From Sunxiuqinia sp965372405 (GTDB lineage: Bacteria; Bacteroidota; Bacteroidia; Bacteroidales; Prolixibacteraceae): 64,000 nt of DNA. Position 1 is the stretch's first letter. Every line of letters begins with the position of its first letter. The stretch is taken from NCBI GenBank assembly GCA_965372405.1, contig CBDVCE010000006.1, forward strand, positions 38,864 to 102,863. The letters are read 5' to 3'. The position numbers were made by a program, and so were the translations under genes. Below the pieces are notes generated by a model, which was given only the letters and a program-made list of their open reading frames with translations, was not told the DNA's origin and searched no databases. This document shows, in pieces, positions 63,835 through 64,000 of the stretch.

Positions 63835-64000
63835 ACACAACAGCTGAACCACCACAATCAACAGAACCATTGCAATTGGGTAAACGGTAGCGTAAGCAAC
63901 TGATGGTGCATCAGTATCCGTTAAAGAATCAACTGCGGCCAAACCAGGGTATGCGTCTCTGCGATAACGTATAGTTTTTGAATATCGAACTTTCGATTTT
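63826..64000 (-). CDS. AspT/YidE/YbjL-type transporter, 3' end only
   Basis: A frame enters from the window edge and ends at the TAA at 63826-63828, giving 57 residues. It contains YPGLAAVDSLTDTDAPS and a last hydrophobic helix (IAMVLLIVVVQLLCLV). The TDTDAPSVAYATVYP stretch matches the C-terminal repeat of the AspT/YidE antiporter family. Its end overlaps the convergent LolC-like gene by nine bases. Confidence 0.75.
   Translation of the reverse strand, partial: KSKVRYSKTIRYRRDAYPGLAAVDSLTDTDAPSVAYATVYPIAMVLLIVVVQLLCLV

Overview
The window looks like a chromosomal segment of a Bacteroidota bacterium, probably a marine or sediment Marinilabiliales/Prolixibacteraceae-type member; the rank below phylum is inference. 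The phylum is supported by two proteins ending in type IX secretion sorting domains, repeated promoter boxes of the TAnnTTTG type about 20 nt before start codons, few Shine-Dalgarno sites, and phylum-typical families and neighbours (DUF4271-hemD-rnpA, HU-CCDC81/SPOR, DUF4252, ECF sigma/anti-sigma pairs, Bacteroidota-type tryptophanase).

Layout. 1-3.4 kb: the 5' part of an MFS gene, a lipoprotein with a glycosidase-like TIM barrel, and non-coding DNA full of short dispersed hairpin repeats. 3.4-9.8 kb: an AT-rich accessory island. Four tightly packed minus-strand genes encode a C5 cytosine methyltransferase, an 885-residue protein with two GHKL ATPase domains, a receiver-like protein and a small caspase/CHAT-like protein. 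A convergent HhH-GPD glycosylase carries the active-site tyrosine of T:G mismatch glycosylases. No restriction nuclease is visible. This is the best candidate here for an undescribed methylation-linked defence or signalling system. 9.8-15.3 kb: hairpin clusters, a PAS histidine kinase, a dead XRE regulator, a double-CDGSH protein, a 378-bp array with a 21-bp period, an XRE regulator, and an IS200/RAYT-like transposase flanked by inverted REP-like hairpins. 15.3-21.7 kb: a TolC/MFP/RND efflux operon with two small accessory genes and a perfect inverted-repeat operator at its promoter.

21.9-64 kb is mostly housekeeping: two tRNA-dihydrouridine synthases, hemD, rnpA, tyrA plus DAHP synthase/chorismate mutase, a T9SS metalloprotease, a GH32 fructanase, RNase R, two ECF sigma operons, LD-carboxypeptidase, galE, rfbB, a pseudouridine synthase, an M1 aminopeptidase, riboflavin synthase, a folate cluster, tryptophanase, dCMP deaminase, a CtpA protease, glucokinase with a sugar MFS, rbfA, a methyltransferase and a LolC-like permease. 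The tyrA-DAHP synthase operon is preceded by a clear attenuator: a 22-residue leader peptide with eight aromatic codons, followed by an intrinsic terminator and a possible antiterminator pairing.

All calls come from reading the sequence and from family knowledge. No database search was run. Several starts were moved to internal ATG or GTG codons where the longest frame opened at a TTG or GTG upstream of, or inside, a promoter box.
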